A DNA stretch of 15,625 nt. It comes from Spirochaetota bacterium. Its GTDB lineage: Bacteria; Spirochaetota; JAGLSM01; JAKPMW01. The DNA lies in assembly GCA_029548715.1 (NCBI GenBank), contig JAKPMW010000149.1, forward strand, positions 1 through 15,625, written 5' to 3'. The translations under genes and the position numbers were made by a program. The notes under the pieces were generated by a model. That model had not been told where the DNA came from, ran no database searches, and saw only the letters and a program-made list of their open reading frames with translations. This document shows, one piece after another, positions 14,684 through 15,625 of this stretch (the first letter of the stretch is position 1; each line of letters starts with the position of its first letter).

Positions 14684-15625
14684 ATGCGCCTGTGGTGGGA
14701 AAGAAATGATCTTGGATACTCCAGTGAAGGGAGACTGCAGCTTGGCGGAAGGGATCTTGCCTCGTTGGCAGAGGCCGGGACAACCCCGGCATTCCTGTAC
14801 AGCCTTCCTCGGGCTACCGCCAATCTGCAGGCCGTGCATGCCGCTCTCGACAGCGCGGGAATTACCAGGCATCGCATTTTCTATGCAATGAAGGCCAACC
14901 GCTTTATGCCACTTTTGACAGCGTTTGCCCAAAGCGGGCTTTGCGGGATCGATGTCTGCTCACCCGAGGAGATGTTGCACGCGCTGGCATGCGGATTTTC
15001 TGAATCCGATATATCCTATACCGGGACATCCATTTCCGAAGCGGACCTTGACATCATCTGCCGCCACCCCGGTATCCTGATCAACTGCGACTCTCAAAGC
15101 ACGATCCGGCGCCTCGCCAGGCGAGGCGTTTTTACAAAAATTGGCCTGCGTATCAATCCAGCCATTGGTACGGGCTATGGCGACAGTCAGCTCCTGTCGT
15201 ACAGTGGTGACAAATCAACAAAGTTCGGAATCTATATTGAGCAGTTTGACGAGACCCTCGCGCTGGCAGCATCACTCGGACTTGACATCGTCAGAATTCA
15301 CTTTCATACAGGCTGCGGCTACCTCGAACGGCAGCTCCCGGTCTGGGAGCGCGTCCTCGAGGCCTGTTGCTCCTTTATGGACCGGATTCCCAGACTTGAA
15401 GCCATCAACATCGGCGGTGGCCTGGGGGTGCGTCACAAGGAGTCGGATGGCACTCTTGACCTCTCACAGTGGGCCGATGTCATCCGCAGACGTCTTGGAA
15501 AATACAACTGCGAAATTCAGGTTGAGCCGGGTGACAGGATCATCAAGGATGCAGGTGTGCTTGTCCTCAGAGTCAATACCGTCGAGCACAAAAAAGACAC
15601 CCTCTTTGCCGGGGTCGACGGCGGA
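14684..15625 (+). CDS. Fold-type III PLP-dependent decarboxylase (LysA/ornithine-decarboxylase-like), 3' end outside window
   Basis: 314 codons are visible with no stop before the window ends. The order is that of alanine-racemase-fold decarboxylases: PLP lysine K70 in YAMKAN, CSPEEMLHALACGF (92-105), HFHTGCG (206-212, the position of LysA HxHxGS), INIGGGLG (241-248, PLP phosphate loop) and EPGD (281-284). In diaminopimelate decarboxylase the last motif is usually EPGR, and the Arg helps bind substrate; here it is Asp followed by Arg. So it could be a true LysA variant or an enzyme for another diamino or carboxy substrate. The Cys in the CxxxD loop needed in the catalytic partner subunit is beyond the window. 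ATG 14684 follows GGGGAG at a good distance. Confidence 0.88.
   Translation, partial: MRLWWERNDLGYSSEGRLQLGGRDLASLAEAGTTPAFLYSLPRATANLQAVHAALDSAGITRHRIFYAMKANRFMPLLTAFAQSGLCGIDVCSPEEMLHALACGFSESDISYTGTSISEADLDIICRHPGILINCDSQSTIRRLARRGVFTKIGLRINPAIGTGYGDSQLLSYSGDKSTKFGIYIEQFDETLALAASLGLDIVRIHFHTGCGYLERQLPVWERVLEACCSFMDRIPRLEAINIGGGLGVRHKESDGTLDLSQWADVIRRRLGKYNCEIQVEPGDRIIKDAGVLVLRVNTVEHKKDTLFAGVDGG

Noticed and set aside
14235..14932. Minus-strand frames over the kinase end and decarboxylase start
   Set aside because: Antisense to clear coding sequence, no motif, no ribosome site.
1..15625. CRISPR array, tRNA, rRNA or insertion sequence
   Set aside because: No regularly spaced repeats, no tRNA cloverleaf or CCA end, no rRNA signatures and no transposase motif were seen.

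Overview
The window reads as chromosome of a Gram-negative bacterium of moderate-to-high G+C. Most genes are G+C-rich. The evidence for an outer membrane is a C-terminal beta-barrel in one protein. I cannot fix the phylum; a desulfobacterial, spirochaetal or similar environmental lineage would fit, but this is a guess. No tRNA, rRNA, CRISPR array, transposase or phage gene is visible.

Left part (1-6639) is accessory in character. A minimal nucleotidyltransferase antitoxin (mntA type) lies on the minus strand, and the first codons of its probable HEPN toxin partner run off the left edge. Next comes an A+T-rich, plus-strand membrane J-domain protein. A minus-strand operon then encodes a PMCA-type calcium P-type ATPase, an orphan beta-class DNA adenine methyltransferase of the type usually fused to ParB, and a 72-residue winged-helix-like protein. 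The methyltransferase lies in the same reading frame as the ATPase, three codons beyond its stop. Divergent from this operon is a brnT-brnA toxin-antitoxin pair whose promoter places transcription start almost on the toxin ATG, with an inverted repeat around the -10 box.

Middle part (6649-10876): a minus-strand secreted NlpC/P60 peptidase is fused to an outer-membrane-like beta-barrel. A plus-strand signalling cluster follows: PAS histidine kinase, Rcp1-like single-domain response regulator, and a receiver-histidine kinase. These three could form one phosphorelay; no DNA-binding output domain is encoded with them.

Right part (11041-15625) is metabolic. A minus-strand GNAT-fold protein is divergent from an M29 aminopeptidase that overlaps a PfkB sugar/nucleoside kinase by four bases. 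After a short gap with its own promoter comes a fold-type III PLP decarboxylase (LysA-like), cut by the window end.

The strongest candidates for something unusual are the NlpC/P60-barrel fusion, the calcium-ATPase/methyltransferase/small-protein operon with its same-frame junction, the apparently leaderless brnT transcript, and the extra membrane segments in the ATPase. None of these is proven novel from sequence alone.
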